A stretch of 44,576 nucleotides of DNA from Actinomycetes bacterium (GTDB lineage: Bacteria; Actinomycetota; Acidimicrobiia; Acidimicrobiales; RAAP-2), in the NCBI GenBank assembly GCA_021790675.1, contig JAJYGN010000057.1, positions 1 through 44,576 of the forward strand. Direction: 5' to 3'. Positions 30,816 to 39,375 of this stretch are shown here, one piece after another (position 1 is the first letter of the stretch; the number at the start of each line of letters is the position of its first letter). Below the pieces are notes generated by a model. The model was not told the DNA's origin. It saw only the letters and a list, made by a program, of their open reading frames with translations, and did not search any database. Made by a program: the position numbers and the translations under genes.

Positions 30816-32045
30816 ATCTGTCGCGACATCGCGAACAGTTGAACCCGTGCAGACTATCGAAAGCCGTGGCCCTTGGGCTGGTAGTCCCGATTGGGGTCGA
30901 GCCTCGTCTCGCCGATGAATTCGCCCTCGTCGGTGGCAAAGGTCACCACGTCATCGAGGATGAAGAGGCGGATCGAGCGACCCCGGTAGCTCCAGCCGAC
31001 GTTGAGGTGGCGCAGCTTGCCCAGGTAGCGCAAGGTGACGTGACCGCGCGCGTCGACGACGTCGGTTCGCACGCGCCAGTGGGGCTCGTAGATGAGCGTG
31101 TGGGCCGTCGCCTTGGCGCGCGAGCGGTAGGCGACGCTCGGCGTTAGCCGGTTGATGCCGCGATGGGGTCGCACGTCGTTGTAGTAGCGAACGACGTCCT
31201 CTAAGACCTCGTTGAGCTCTCCCAGCGTCGTCGCGGGGCGCTTGGCGAGGAAGCCCTTTAACGTGCGGTGCCAGCGCTCGACCTTGCCGCAGGTCTGGGG
31301 ATGGTAGGGGCGCGAGTGCTTGTAGAGCACGCCGGCGGCCATCAGGTCGCTCTCAAAGCCGCTGCGCCCGCCGCGCGAGGCGGCGTTGTAGATCGCGCCG
31401 TTGTCGGTCAGCACGCTCGCCGGCGCGCCATAGAGCGCGCAGGTCTGGGCGAAAACCCCGCGCACGGTCTCGGCACTCACGGTGGGGTAGGCGCGCACGG
31501 TGAGGGCCAGGCGCGAGTGGTCGTCGAGGAAGGTGAGGATCTCCACGCCGGTGCCGTCTTCTAGGTGCCAGTGAGTCATGTCGGACTGCCAGCACTCGTT
31601 GGGCAGCTCGGCCGTAAAGCGCACGTAGGAGGCCTTGGGGCGTTTCTTGGGTGCCGGGGTGACAAAGCCGCGCCGGGTGAGGATCCGCTGGATCGTCGAG
31701 ACCGACGGCGCGCGAGCACCCTCGCGCTCGAGGAGCGTGTGGATCGTGTCGGCCCCGGCGTCGGTGCCGAGGTCGACCAACTCCTTTCGCAGCTCGACGA
31801 TGCGGTCCTCGACCAGGGGCGACGTCGCCGCAGGGTTCGTTCGCGGTCGTTTCGAGCGCGCGTGGAGACCCGCCGGGCCCTCGGCGCGGTAGCGCTGGAC
31901 GAGGGTGCAGACCCAGGCCGGCGAGACCCCGTATTTCTTGGCCGTCGCGCGAACTCCCAAACCCTGGGACACCACCGACGCCACAATGACCTGGTTCTTG
32001 ACCACGACTCACCTCCACCGAGGTGTTCACTATGTCGCGACAGAT
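30816..32045 (-). mobile_element. IS481-family insertion sequence
   Basis: One intact transposase gene is flanked by imperfect inverted repeats of 22 bp (20 matches): 30816-30837 and 32024-32045, sharing ATCTGTCGCGACAT and GAACA. The outer boundaries are uncertain, because GTTCACTATGTC occurs twice at the right end (32025-32036 and 32048-32059), so the element may extend to about 32061. No clean short target duplication is seen. It lies between tRNA-Arg and a decayed GNAT gene. Confidence 0.85.
30854..32005 (-). CDS. IS481-family DDE transposase
   Basis: A 383-residue transposase. Two helix-turn-helix segments lie at the N-terminus (GVRATAKKYGVSPAWVCTLV, then the STIQRILTRRG region), followed by an rve-type integrase core. 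Catalytic residues are D142 in CWQSDMTHW, D201 in VLTDNGAIY and E243 in CGKVERWHRTLK, all present and well spaced, so the gene looks active. The C-terminal RPHRGINRLTPSVAYRSR is typical. GTG 32005 is preceded by GGAGGTGA. Confidence 0.95.
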   Translation of the reverse strand: MVKNQVIVASVVSQGLGVRATAKKYGVSPAWVCTLVQRYRAEGPAGLHARSKRPRTNPAATSPLVEDRIVELRKELVDLGTDAGADTIHTLLEREGARAPSVSTIQRILTRRGFVTPAPKKRPKASYVRFTAELPNECWQSDMTHWHLEDGTGVEILTFLDDHSRLALTVRAYPTVSAETVRGVFAQTCALYGAPASVLTDNGAIYNAASRGGRSGFESDLMAAGVLYKHSRPYHPQTCGKVERWHRTLKGFLAKRPATTLGELNEVLEDVVRYYNDVRPHRGINRLTPSVAYRSRAKATAHTLIYEPHWRVRTDVVDARGHVTLRYLGKLRHLNVGWSYRGRSIRLFILDDVVTFATDEGEFIGETRLDPNRDYQPKGHGFR

Positions 32046-32059
32046 CCGTTCACTATGTC
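32024..32059 (+). repeat. Right-end inverted repeat with tandem GTTCACTATGTC
   Basis: The right inverted repeat (32024-32045) contains GTTCACTATGTC at 32025-32036, which recurs at 32048-32059, a period of 23 bases. Two tandem transposase-binding sites at one end is one reading. The left end has only the single repeat. Confidence 0.65.
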
Positions 32060-32556
32060 ATGAAGGTAGAGACTGCCGGGGGCACGAAGATCATCGTTGG
32101 CTTCAAGCGCGAGTTCGAATTTCATTACAAGGGAGTTCCGAACTCTTTCTCGACGGGCTCGACGAGGAGGCGCGCGCGTCGCTACACCCTTGATCGAATA
32201 GGTTTCGATTATCCACGGACGTTTCTTGCACTTGAAGGCGATGTGATCGTGGAACTCGTCACTGCGGGCCCCACGCGTGACGATGAGCAGCGGCGTGGTG
32301 AGATCTGCGCCCTCGATGTGCATCCCTCGTCGTGGCGCACCGGAGTCGGATCGGTACAGATCGCGCGTGCCGAGGAACGCCTGGCCGAGCAAGTCCTCGA
32401 CGAAGTGCTGCTGCGGGATCTCAAAAGCAATCATCGCGCGAGGAGCGTTGACGAGGCCCGCGGTTGGCTTGGCGACGGCCAGTCACTGACGTCACCTTCG
32501 ACTCACGCGAGGTCGTCGAAGTTCGCTACACCTCGACGATTCGTGACCACTCCTGA
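32060..32556 (+). pseudogene. Decayed GNAT acetyltransferase gene
   Basis: Pieces of one GNAT protein appear in shifting frames. They are NSF, then (other frame) LDGLDEEARAS, then RYTLDRIGFDYPRTFLALEG and GEICALDVHPSSWRTGVG, AEERLAEQ and NHRARSVDEARGW. After a further frame change come RPVTDVTFDSREVVEVRYTS and a TGA at 32554-32556. The acetyl-CoA loop has become WRTGVGSVQ from the expected (R/Q)xxGxG(R/K)A pattern. At least three frame changes are needed, so it is dead. Its 5' end lies against the IS481 element. The open frame running through it from 31565 is accidental. Confidence 0.75.
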
Positions 32557-32614
32557 TTTGACGCTCCCGGTGCCGTGGCACGTTGTCGGCAAGTCCCTGC
32601 GAGGGCGGTGAAAG

Positions 32615-33475
32615 TCAGTTACCTGAAATAACGGAGGTCGAAGTGGTCACACCTTTTAGGTGTGGTACAACATCACGCGACCAGGTAAAATACATGGGTG
32701 CCGCGCGTCCGCGGGGCTTGACAAAGATGGCGGCGTAGGCGCCGGTGCCCCGATTGTTCTTAAACGCCACACCCATCTGGCACGTGTGGCAGTACGGCCC
32801 TAGATAGCCGCCGAGGATGTTCGAGCGATGCCCCCAGCACGAAGGCGACCGTGCACTGGTGCAATCGACATTGGACGTGGTCGCCGTACTACCGCCCCAG
32901 CCATCGTTGTACATCCACACGTAGTCCGCCGCGAGAGGGGACGGCGACGCATCCGCGAGGATTGACGTGAAGCGCGAATAGGCCATACCGGAGACGAACC
33001 AGGGGTCAACATTCTTGGCAGCCCCTGCTTGCGCCGACGAGTCGAGTTTCCTCGTCAGGCCAAGGTAGGGCGGAAGTCCGCGCGCGGTGCGCTCGAGGTT
33101 GATTACCACGTATATCTGATCGGTCACCGACAGCGAGTACCAGTTATCGGGCAGCACCATTGGAGCCACGTTTTCGCTCGCTCGCGCGGAATTGATGGCT
33201 TTGAGCACGTAATTGGTGCAGGCGCGCGAATTGTCGTACGGGGCGACAACGACGGTGCCGGCCACACCAACGAAGCACGGGTTCACGCATCCCAGCGCGT
33301 GCGAACTCGTCCAATGGCAAGGGCCCGAGCTCTCGAAGTTGGGCCGGGCAACGATATTGCGCGCGGGGTGAACCAGTGAGGGATTCGTGGTCGCCGCGGC
33401 GCCCACGGCCCCTCCCAGCGAGGCGAAGGCGGCGAGGAGAACGAATGCGCGCCGCCACCTCGCTGCAATCGCCAC
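32615..33475 (-). CDS. Secreted CAP/SCP-domain protein
   Basis: A 286-residue exported protein. The signal peptide is WRRAFVLLAAFASLGGAVGA and the mature part holds a CAP (cysteine-rich secretory, PR-1) fold: ARASENVAPMVLPDNWYSLS, VINLERTARGLPPYLGLTR, and CWGHRSNILGGY near the end with six or more Cys. Bacterial CAP proteins act outside the cell; the activity is unknown. I chose GTG 33475, which has GGAGGG seven bases upstream; the ATG at 33529 has no ribosome binding site. Confidence 0.8.
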   Translation of the reverse strand: MAIAARWRRAFVLLAAFASLGGAVGAAATTNPSLVHPARNIVARPNFESSGPCHWTSSHALGCVNPCFVGVAGTVVVAPYDNSRACTNYVLKAINSARASENVAPMVLPDNWYSLSVTDQIYVVINLERTARGLPPYLGLTRKLDSSAQAGAAKNVDPWFVSGMAYSRFTSILADASPSPLAADYVWMYNDGWGGSTATTSNVDCTSARSPSCWGHRSNILGGYLGPYCHTCQMGVAFKNNRGTGAYAAIFVKPRGRAAPMYFTWSRDVVPHLKGVTTSTSVISGN

Positions 33476-33579
33476 GCTTCCACCCTCCGGACCCGTTGCA
33501 CGCGCTGACGACGCCCGCGCAAAACCCATTCTACCGGTGGGGTCGGGATCCGCCCAACGCCCGTGACCACCGACTTCGC

Positions 33580-34764
33580 TTATCGGCGAGGAACGCCACC
33601 GAGCGCGGCTACGTCAATGACATACTGCGTGGCTGCCCTCACGCCGGCGAGGAAGAGGTCGTCTTGCTGATCGCGTGTGAGGTCGAAGTCGGTCGCACTG
33701 ATGCCAGTGCTGTCAACGAAGATCGTGCGGTGCGCGACCGAATCATGGGTCGTGAGGGCATCCCACTCGTTCATCATCGTCTTGAGACAGCGCACCGCAA
33801 TGGCGAGAGCCGATTCACGCGGCCCGGCCGGCGGATACTCGGTCTGAAATCGTGACAGTTTGATGCCGATAGTCGGCCAGGGCGGGACTGCACCGTTGGT
33901 GTGGTCGAAGGAGTGGATCGGGTACTTGGCGAGCAGCGCCCCATCAACCCACGTGTGGCGACCCTCAGCGAAGTGCACGCTGGTCGCGCCGGTGCCCGGA
34001 ACCTGAACCTCGAGAACGGTGTCGCGGGCTGAGACGTGGACCGGCTCGAAGAAGAAGGGGATTGACATCGAGGCGCGTACAGCGATGACGGGGTCCTGGA
34101 TCGCTGGATCGAGACCGTAGAGCGAATAGTCCCAGGGCAGCCGAGTGAGGCGTCCCCGAGTGATGTCCGAGACGTAGACGAGGAGCCGATAGCGACGCTC
34201 GTCGGCTAGCACACGTTCATGGTCGTCGATCGCCAGATCGGCGAAGGTGGCGACCCCCATGTCGTGCATGATCGGGCGCAGCCATGATTCGAGGTACTCG
34301 CCCGAGTACAGGCCCTCCCGGTTGGTCAGGATGGCCGCGTCGGCCATCAGCCCGGCGAGGTGACCACCGGCGTGATCGAGCATCTCGTGGAGGCGCCCTT
34401 CGGGCATGAACTTTGAGAAGTCGAGTGAACGTAGGTGTGTTAGCAGATGGTTCATGTCCAGCCCGCGCTGAGTGATCGCGGCGGCGATCGCGGCGGTGAC
34501 CGCGCCTGCGCTGGTGCCGGCCACGCGTTCCAGGGAGTACCCGGCCTCGTTGAGAGCCAGGATTGCGCCGACGAGTCCGATTCCCTTGACGCCGCCGCCC
34601 TCGAGGACCAGGTTGGCCCGCAACTCGTGTTCCCCGTCGTTCTCGGGATTGGGCCAGCCATCGAGTTGGCGCAGTCGCTCGGCTGCGGCGAGAAATCGAC
34701 TCTGCAGTTCGTCGCTGCGTTGGTATCCCCAGGGCGTCTCGGCCAAGGTGATCGATTCAGTCAT
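33580..34764 (-). CDS. Patatin-like phospholipase
   Basis: A 394-residue patatin-family hydrolase. The oxyanion loop is LEGGGVKGIGLVGA (residues 54-67), the nucleophile Ser is S85 in VAGTSAGAVTAA, and the catalytic Asp is in HTWVDGALLAKYPIH (near residue 275), so the Ser-Asp dyad is complete. It probably cleaves acyl esters of phospholipids. No signal peptide, so cytosolic or at the inner membrane face. ATG 34764 has GGAG upstream; the 69 extra upstream codons overlap the divergent gene. Confidence 0.93.
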   Translation of the reverse strand: MTESITLAETPWGYQRSDELQSRFLAAAERLRQLDGWPNPENDGEHELRANLVLEGGGVKGIGLVGAILALNEAGYSLERVAGTSAGAVTAAIAAAITQRGLDMNHLLTHLRSLDFSKFMPEGRLHEMLDHAGGHLAGLMADAAILTNREGLYSGEYLESWLRPIMHDMGVATFADLAIDDHERVLADERRYRLLVYVSDITRGRLTRLPWDYSLYGLDPAIQDPVIAVRASMSIPFFFEPVHVSARDTVLEVQVPGTGATSVHFAEGRHTWVDGALLAKYPIHSFDHTNGAVPPWPTIGIKLSRFQTEYPPAGPRESALAIAVRCLKTMMNEWDALTTHDSVAHRTIFVDSTGISATDFDLTRDQQDDLFLAGVRAATQYVIDVAALGGVPRR

Positions 34765-34853
34765 CGATGACTCCGAACCGAGGGAACCGTTGAGGATCGG
34801 TGCGCGACTATGACCATTGGGACGCGAATCTACTCGCTCGCTAGCCTTCGAAC

Positions 34854-35375
34854 GTGCTGAGTGACGCTCATATCTCTGAGCCCATGGTCGGAACTGGTTC
34901 GATGCGTCATCGCCGTGTCGCGATCGGGTTGTGGAGTAGCGCGGTGCTGGTCGCGCTCGTCGTGGTGGCAACCTTCGCGCGAGTTACGACTTCCTTCGAG
35001 GGGGATCGGGCGAGCGTCCTGTGGGCCATTGCGACTACTTTCAACCAGAACTACTCGGAGAATCATCCCATCGCTGTCTACGACCGTTTCGATGCGGCGA
35101 GCCGCGCCGTCATCTCTCGCGCGGACTACGTGCGGCGCCATCGCGAGTGCCCCGATCCGCCCGGACCGGCCACCACAACCGGGGTGCAGCGAGGTCCCGG
35201 GGGGTACTGGCTCGTCCACTACTCGATCGACAGCGTCGCACTGACTGACTACTGGCATTATGTCGCGGGCCGCTGGCGCTTTAGCCTGGTGCGCTCGAAT
35301 CCCGACGCGGTCTCTCTCTATTCGCTCCCCTTCGCGGCGTACGCGCGGGCGCTGGGCTGCGCATCGGGTGGGTGA
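34854..35375 (+). CDS. Membrane-anchored protein of unknown function
   Basis: A protein of up to 173 residues with an N-terminal anchor (VAIGLWSSAVLVALVVVATF) and an outer domain of mixed alpha/beta character: DRFDAASRAVISRADYVRRH, then HYSIDSVALTDYWHYVAGRW and RFSLVRSNPDAVSLY. The fold may be NTF2-like; that is a guess from the pattern. Two Cys (RECPDPP and LGCASGG) may pair. Start is uncertain: GTG 34854, ATG 34884 and ATG 34902 are all in frame, none with a strong binding site. It diverges from the patatin gene. Confidence 0.65.
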   Translation: MLSDAHISEPMVGTGSMRHRRVAIGLWSSAVLVALVVVATFARVTTSFEGDRASVLWAIATTFNQNYSENHPIAVYDRFDAASRAVISRADYVRRHRECPDPPGPATTTGVQRGPGGYWLVHYSIDSVALTDYWHYVAGRWRFSLVRSNPDAVSLYSLPFAAYARALGCASGG

Positions 35376-35440
35376 GTACGTGCGGTGCGGCTGGACATAT
35401 CATCGCCACGAAGACGTACTCACCTGATGAAGGAGTCGAG

Positions 35441-36205
35441 ATGACCGCCGTACTCGTTGACGAGATCGAAAACCAACCGGTGGGTGCGCCCGGCACGCTG
35501 ACGTGGCTGGGTCATGCCACCGTGCTGCTGACGACCAAGGGAGGGACGCGGGTCCTCTTTGATCCGTGGCTGGAGAACCCCCGGGCGCCCGAGGGCCTTG
35601 ACGTCGGCAAGATCCACATCATCTGCGTCACTCACGGTCACTTCGACCACATGGCCTCGGTCGTTCCACTGGCGGTGGCGACCGGTGCCACCGTGATCTG
35701 CGTTCCCGAGATGGCGGCGTACTTCGCCTCCGCCGGGCTGAGCGACGTGGTCGAGATGAACAAGGGGGGTACGTATCGACACGGCGACCTCGCCTTCACC
35801 ATGGTGGGCGCCGACCACTCCTGCGGGATCTCTGGCGGCGAGCACCAGCCCTCGATCTACGGGGGCAACCCCGTGGGCTTCGTCGTGACGCTGTCCCCAG
35901 GCGAGGGGGGACCCGTCTACGTGTCGGGCGACACCAACGTTTTCTCCGACATGAGCATTGTGCGTGACCTCTACGCGCCTGAGATCGGTCTCATGCCCAT
36001 CGACGGCCACTACAACATGGGCCCGCGCGAGGCGGCGTACGCGGTGCGGCTCCTCGGTCTGACTCGTTTCGCGCCCTATCACTACGGGACCTTCCCGATG
36101 CTCGCGGGCACGCCCGGTGAGGTCGAAGAGCATCTGCGCGCTGCGGGCACGCCCACGCGCGTGACCGCCTGGCAGCCGGGAGAGTCGCTGCCGCTCGTCA
36201 GTTAG
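35441..36205 (+). CDS. Metallo-beta-lactamase fold hydrolase (UlaG/UPF0173 type)
   Basis: A 254-residue metal-dependent hydrolase. Metal ligands are in LTWLGHATVLL (H25), CVTHGHFDHMASV (H65, H67, D69, H70), GADHSCG and YVSGDTNVFSDM. This matches the UPF0173/UlaG-like branch of the metallo-beta-lactamase superfamily; substrate unknown. ATG 35441 is preceded by AAGGAG and is preferred to the longer open frame. It converges with the next gene with one base between stops. Confidence 0.9.
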   Translation: MTAVLVDEIENQPVGAPGTLTWLGHATVLLTTKGGTRVLFDPWLENPRAPEGLDVGKIHIICVTHGHFDHMASVVPLAVATGATVICVPEMAAYFASAGLSDVVEMNKGGTYRHGDLAFTMVGADHSCGISGGEHQPSIYGGNPVGFVVTLSPGEGGPVYVSGDTNVFSDMSIVRDLYAPEIGLMPIDGHYNMGPREAAYAVRLLGLTRFAPYHYGTFPMLAGTPGEVEEHLRAAGTPTRVTAWQPGESLPLVS

Positions 36206-36206
36206 A

Positions 36207-36830
36207 TCAGAACGACTGGGCGAACCAGTTGGCGGCGTAGGGGGTGATGGCGGCGGCCGCGACGACGCCCAGGATGAGGCTCGACGCTACCGCCCACTGG
36301 CGTATCGACGCGCCGCGCACTTGACGCCGAGTCCGGGCGATCCAGTCGAGGGGCGCGAGCTTGGCTGTCTCAACCAGGTGGCCGAGCACGTGGATCGTCA
36401 TCGCTCCGAACCACAGCACGAAGCTTGCCTGGTGCGCACTGAGCAAGAGACCGCGCTCGGAGCGCGGCAGCAAGACGAGTCCGACGCCCGTGCCGATCAC
36501 CGCGAGTGTGAGGATCACGACGACGGGTCCGAGTAGGCGCAGCACCAGCACCGGCGGACCCTTGCGCCGATAGCGAGCGTCGCCGGTGTAGTACTTCACG
36601 AAACGCCACGTGGTTGAGCCGATCTTGTAGAGGACCGGCGGAATCAGGAGCACGCCGATGAAGACGTGCTCTGTGAGGAGCGGTCCGATGAAGGGGATCG
36701 TGACCCCCTCGAGGGCGAGCAGGATCAGGAGGATGACCGCGAGCAGGCTGGTGAAACGGGCGTTGCCCTCGACCCCGCTCTCGTCGAGCGCGGCGGCGTG
36801 ACGGGCGCGCTGGGGGGCCCGTTGCATCAT
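36207..36830 (-). CDS. b561-like four- or five-helix membrane protein
   Basis: A 207-residue membrane protein. Hydrophobic segments lie at about residues 27-48, 54-70, 97-121, 131-152 and 175-197. Four His (H55, H133, H147, H151) sit inside or at the ends of helices, as in cytochrome b561-type and DUF4405-type haem proteins; haem binding is an inference. ATG codons at 36830 and 36827 both fit, with AGAGGAAAGG upstream. The open frame beyond runs into the divergent hydrolase gene and is rejected. Confidence 0.75.
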   Translation of the reverse strand: MMQRAPQRARHAAALDESGVEGNARFTSLLAVILLILLALEGVTIPFIGPLLTEHVFIGVLLIPPVLYKIGSTTWRFVKYYTGDARYRRKGPPVLVLRLLGPVVVILTLAVIGTGVGLVLLPRSERGLLLSAHQASFVLWFGAMTIHVLGHLVETAKLAPLDWIARTRRQVRGASIRQWAVASSLILGVVAAAAITPYAANWFAQSF

Positions 36831-36981
36831 GGAAATTGGCCTTTCCTCTCCCTGGCGGTGTTGTGGTCGCGTGCGATCGACCCCGAGATTACAGAGGCGG
36901 GTCGAATTTTGAACTAAGGGGCGATAATGAATTCCTAAGAAACGCGGGGAGGGACGTGGTCGTCGCCGATATCGTCGGGGC

Positions 36982-37881
36982 GTGATCCTCGACGCGACCC
37001 GTGAGGCAATGGTGGACTTCGCCGGGATGCGCACCTGGTATCGCGTCACCGGCGACCTGGATTCGGGCCTCACCCCGATCGTGATCGCCCACGGCGGGCC
37101 CGGCATGGCGCACAACTACCTCCTGTCGCTCTCCGCGCTCGCGCTCGAAGGTCGGCCCGTGATCCACTACGACCAGGTGGGCTGTGGCAGGTCGACGCAC
37201 GACCCGTCTCGCGGCAGCGACTTTTGGACGGTGGCGCTCTTTCGCGAGGAACTGGCGAATCTTGTCGAAGCGCTCGGCGTCGCCGACCGGTTCCACCTGC
37301 TCGGCCAATCCTGGGGCGGCATGCTCGCCGCAGAGTTCGCCCTCACCGGCCCTCGGGGTCTGCGCTCGCTGATCCTCTCGAACTCGCCGGCGTCGATGGA
37401 CCTGTGGGTGAGTGAGGCGAACCGCCTACGGGCGGATCTTCCCGAGGACGTTCGCGTATCGCTCGAGACGCACGAGGCCGCGGGTACCACCGACGATCCT
37501 GCATATCTCGCGGCGACCGAGGTGTTCTACGACCGCCACGTCTGTCGGGTGCGTCCTTATCCGTCCGAGGTGCAGGCGACGTTTGACCAGCTCGCCGAAG
37601 ACGCAACTGTGTATCGGGCGATGAACGGTCCCAACGAGTTCCTCTGTGTTGGCACCTTGCGCACCTGGTCGGTGGTCGGGCGCCTCGGTGCGATCACCGC
37701 ACCGACGCTCGTGCTCTCGGGACACTTCGATGAGGCCACACCGGCGACGGTCGCCCCGTTCGTCGAGGAGATTTCCGGTGCCCAGTGGATGCTCTTTGAC
37801 GAATCGAGTCACATGCCCTTCGTCGAAGAGCCTGATCGCTACCTCGAGGTCGTCAACGAGTTTCTTTCTCGCCACGACTAG
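36982..37881 (+). CDS. Proline iminopeptidase-type alpha/beta hydrolase
   Basis: A 299-residue hydrolase of peptidase family S33. The oxyanion motif is HGGPGMAHNY (residues 37-46), the nucleophile S110 is in LLGQSWGGMLAAE, and the acid is likely the Asp in SGHFDEATPA near residue 251, with the His in DESSHMPFVEEPDRY near residue 278. It probably removes N-terminal Pro or acts on amino-acid amides. GTG 36982. Divergent from the b561-like gene; the next gene (PfkB) follows after 11 bases. Confidence 0.9.
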   Translation: MILDATREAMVDFAGMRTWYRVTGDLDSGLTPIVIAHGGPGMAHNYLLSLSALALEGRPVIHYDQVGCGRSTHDPSRGSDFWTVALFREELANLVEALGVADRFHLLGQSWGGMLAAEFALTGPRGLRSLILSNSPASMDLWVSEANRLRADLPEDVRVSLETHEAAGTTDDPAYLAATEVFYDRHVCRVRPYPSEVQATFDQLAEDATVYRAMNGPNEFLCVGTLRTWSVVGRLGAITAPTLVLSGHFDEATPATVAPFVEEISGAQWMLFDESSHMPFVEEPDRYLEVVNEFLSRHD

Positions 37882-37892
37882 GGCGACCTAAC

Positions 37893-38840
37893 GTGAGCAG
37901 GGTGGCGCCGCGTCTGTTCAACCTCGACACCGTGATGGTGGACGTCGTGATGCGCGTCGTTGCGCTACCGACGCGCGGCGGCGACTCGCTCGCGAGCAGC
38001 CACGTGGTCACGACGGGCGGGGGATTCAATGTTATGAGCGCGGCCGCCCGCCAGGGGATGGATGTCACCTACGTCGGAAGACTCGGGCGCGGGGCGTTCT
38101 CTGATCTCGCCCGAGCGGATCTTGCGACGCTCGCTATTGACAGCCCTCTGGCACCGGCCAGTGAGCTCGACGTTGGTTTTTGCGTAGTGCTGGTTGACGA
38201 GAGTGGCGAGCGCACGTTTGTCACTGCTCCCGGCGCCGAGCTCACTCTCTCGTCCGCGGATCTGGACACGGTCGCACCCCACGAGGGCGACTACGTGTTC
38301 CTCTCGGGCTACAGCCTCGTCTACCCCGAGATTGGTCCGGTGGTCGCAGCGTGGATCGCGGGGCTCGCACCGGGGGTCGTGGTGGCCTTTGACCCCGCTC
38401 CCCGGGTTCTCGACATCGACGCGTCGATCCTCGATCCCGTGCTCGCCCGCACCGACTGGCTGCTGCTTAACACCGTGGAGGCGATGGCGCTCTCGGGTGA
38501 AGAGGAGATGGGCGACGTGATCGAAGTGTTGCTCACGGTGAGCGGTCGGCGCGGCATCGTGATCCACGCCGACGAGCGCGGCTGCGTGCTCGCGACCCGT
38601 GAGGGCGACGTCCACGAGGTGGCGGGATTCGCGATCAAGGTCATCGACACCAACGGCGCGGGTGACACCCACGATGGAGTCGTGCTCGCGGAGCTCTCGC
38701 GTGGATCGAGTGCGCTCGAGGCGGCGACGCGCGCCAACGCCGCAGCCGCGCTCGCGGTCGAGCGGGTCGGACCCGCCACGTGCCCTACGCGCGAGGAGAT
38801 CACCGCATTCCTCGCGGGATCCCCGCGACGAACCGATTAG
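37893..38840 (+). CDS. PfkB family sugar kinase
   Basis: A 315-residue PfkB kinase with the N-terminal RLFNLDTVMVDVVMRVVALP, glycine motif TTGGGFNVMSAAARQG and C-terminal DTNGAGDTHDGVVLAEL carrying the catalytic Asp. Position after GAGD is THDG rather than the usual AF, so the sugar specificity is probably not ribose. GTG 37893. Its 3' end overlaps the convergent TrmO gene by four bases. Confidence 0.87.
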   Translation: MSRVAPRLFNLDTVMVDVVMRVVALPTRGGDSLASSHVVTTGGGFNVMSAAARQGMDVTYVGRLGRGAFSDLARADLATLAIDSPLAPASELDVGFCVVLVDESGERTFVTAPGAELTLSSADLDTVAPHEGDYVFLSGYSLVYPEIGPVVAAWIAGLAPGVVVAFDPAPRVLDIDASILDPVLARTDWLLLNTVEAMALSGEEEMGDVIEVLLTVSGRRGIVIHADERGCVLATREGDVHEVAGFAIKVIDTNGAGDTHDGVVLAELSRGSSALEAATRANAAAALAVERVGPATCPTREEITAFLAGSPRRTD

Positions 38841-39295
38841 AAGTAGTGCTCGCCGAGCTCTTCGCTCCAAGTGGCCGTACGAAGCTCACCGCGCGGCACG
38901 CTCCAGCGGAACACCGGCTTGATGTCGAGTACCGGTGTGCCGTCGATGCCGTCGAGGCCGCGTACCTGGAAGGAGCGCTCCTCGAGGTTGGAGATCGCGA
39001 CGGTCGTGAGCAGGATCCGGTTGGGTCGGTCCTTGTTGCGCTGGGCGAAGACGCCAACGTCGGGCCAGTCGGGGTTGGCGCGCGGGTGTCGGTGCCAGGG
39101 CGCCGGCGGCACGTCCTCGGCCCAGTCGGCGAAGAACACAATCTCGACGTGGGAGAAGTCGCCCAGGCCGGCGAGCGACTCACTCGGCACGTCGGCCGCG
39201 AGCTCGACGGTGGAGACGACGTCATCCCAGTTGTCGTCGAGAGCCTCACTGCGGTCGTTGCGGATATAGGCGACGGGGCGAACGCTGTAGGTCAT
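38837..39295 (-). CDS. trmO: tRNA (N6-threonylcarbamoyladenosine37-N6)-methyltransferase TrmO-type
   Basis: A 152-residue single-domain protein of the UPF0066/TrmO family. DFSHVEIVFFADWAE, APWHRHPRANPDWPDVGVFA and PNRILLTTVAI are the family's core, with RGLDGIDGTPVLDIKPV following. The E. coli enzyme methylates t6A37 in tRNA; this version lacks its C-terminal extension. The ATG 39295 start and convergence with PfkB are clear. Confidence 0.9.
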   Translation of the reverse strand: MTYSVRPVAYIRNDRSEALDDNWDDVVSTVELAADVPSESLAGLGDFSHVEIVFFADWAEDVPPAPWHRHPRANPDWPDVGVFAQRNKDRPNRILLTTVAISNLEERSFQVRGLDGIDGTPVLDIKPVFRWSVPRGELRTATWSEELGEHYF

Positions 39296-39375
39296 GGGCT
39301 CACTTTAATCAGGGCGCTCGTGTCGCCCGAGGGACCGGCGCGGCGCTATCGTGAGGCGTTCGTGAGCGAGGACCC

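Noticed and set aside
30670..30939. Minus-strand frame translating PRQDSNLRSRFRKPMLYPL
   Set aside because: Well-known false protein produced by reading the antisense strand of a tRNA gene.
31565..32611. Plus-strand 348-codon frame across the IS end and the GNAT remnant
   Set aside because: Its first half is antisense to the transposase; its second half has GNAT motifs but with frame changes, so a pseudogene is the better call.
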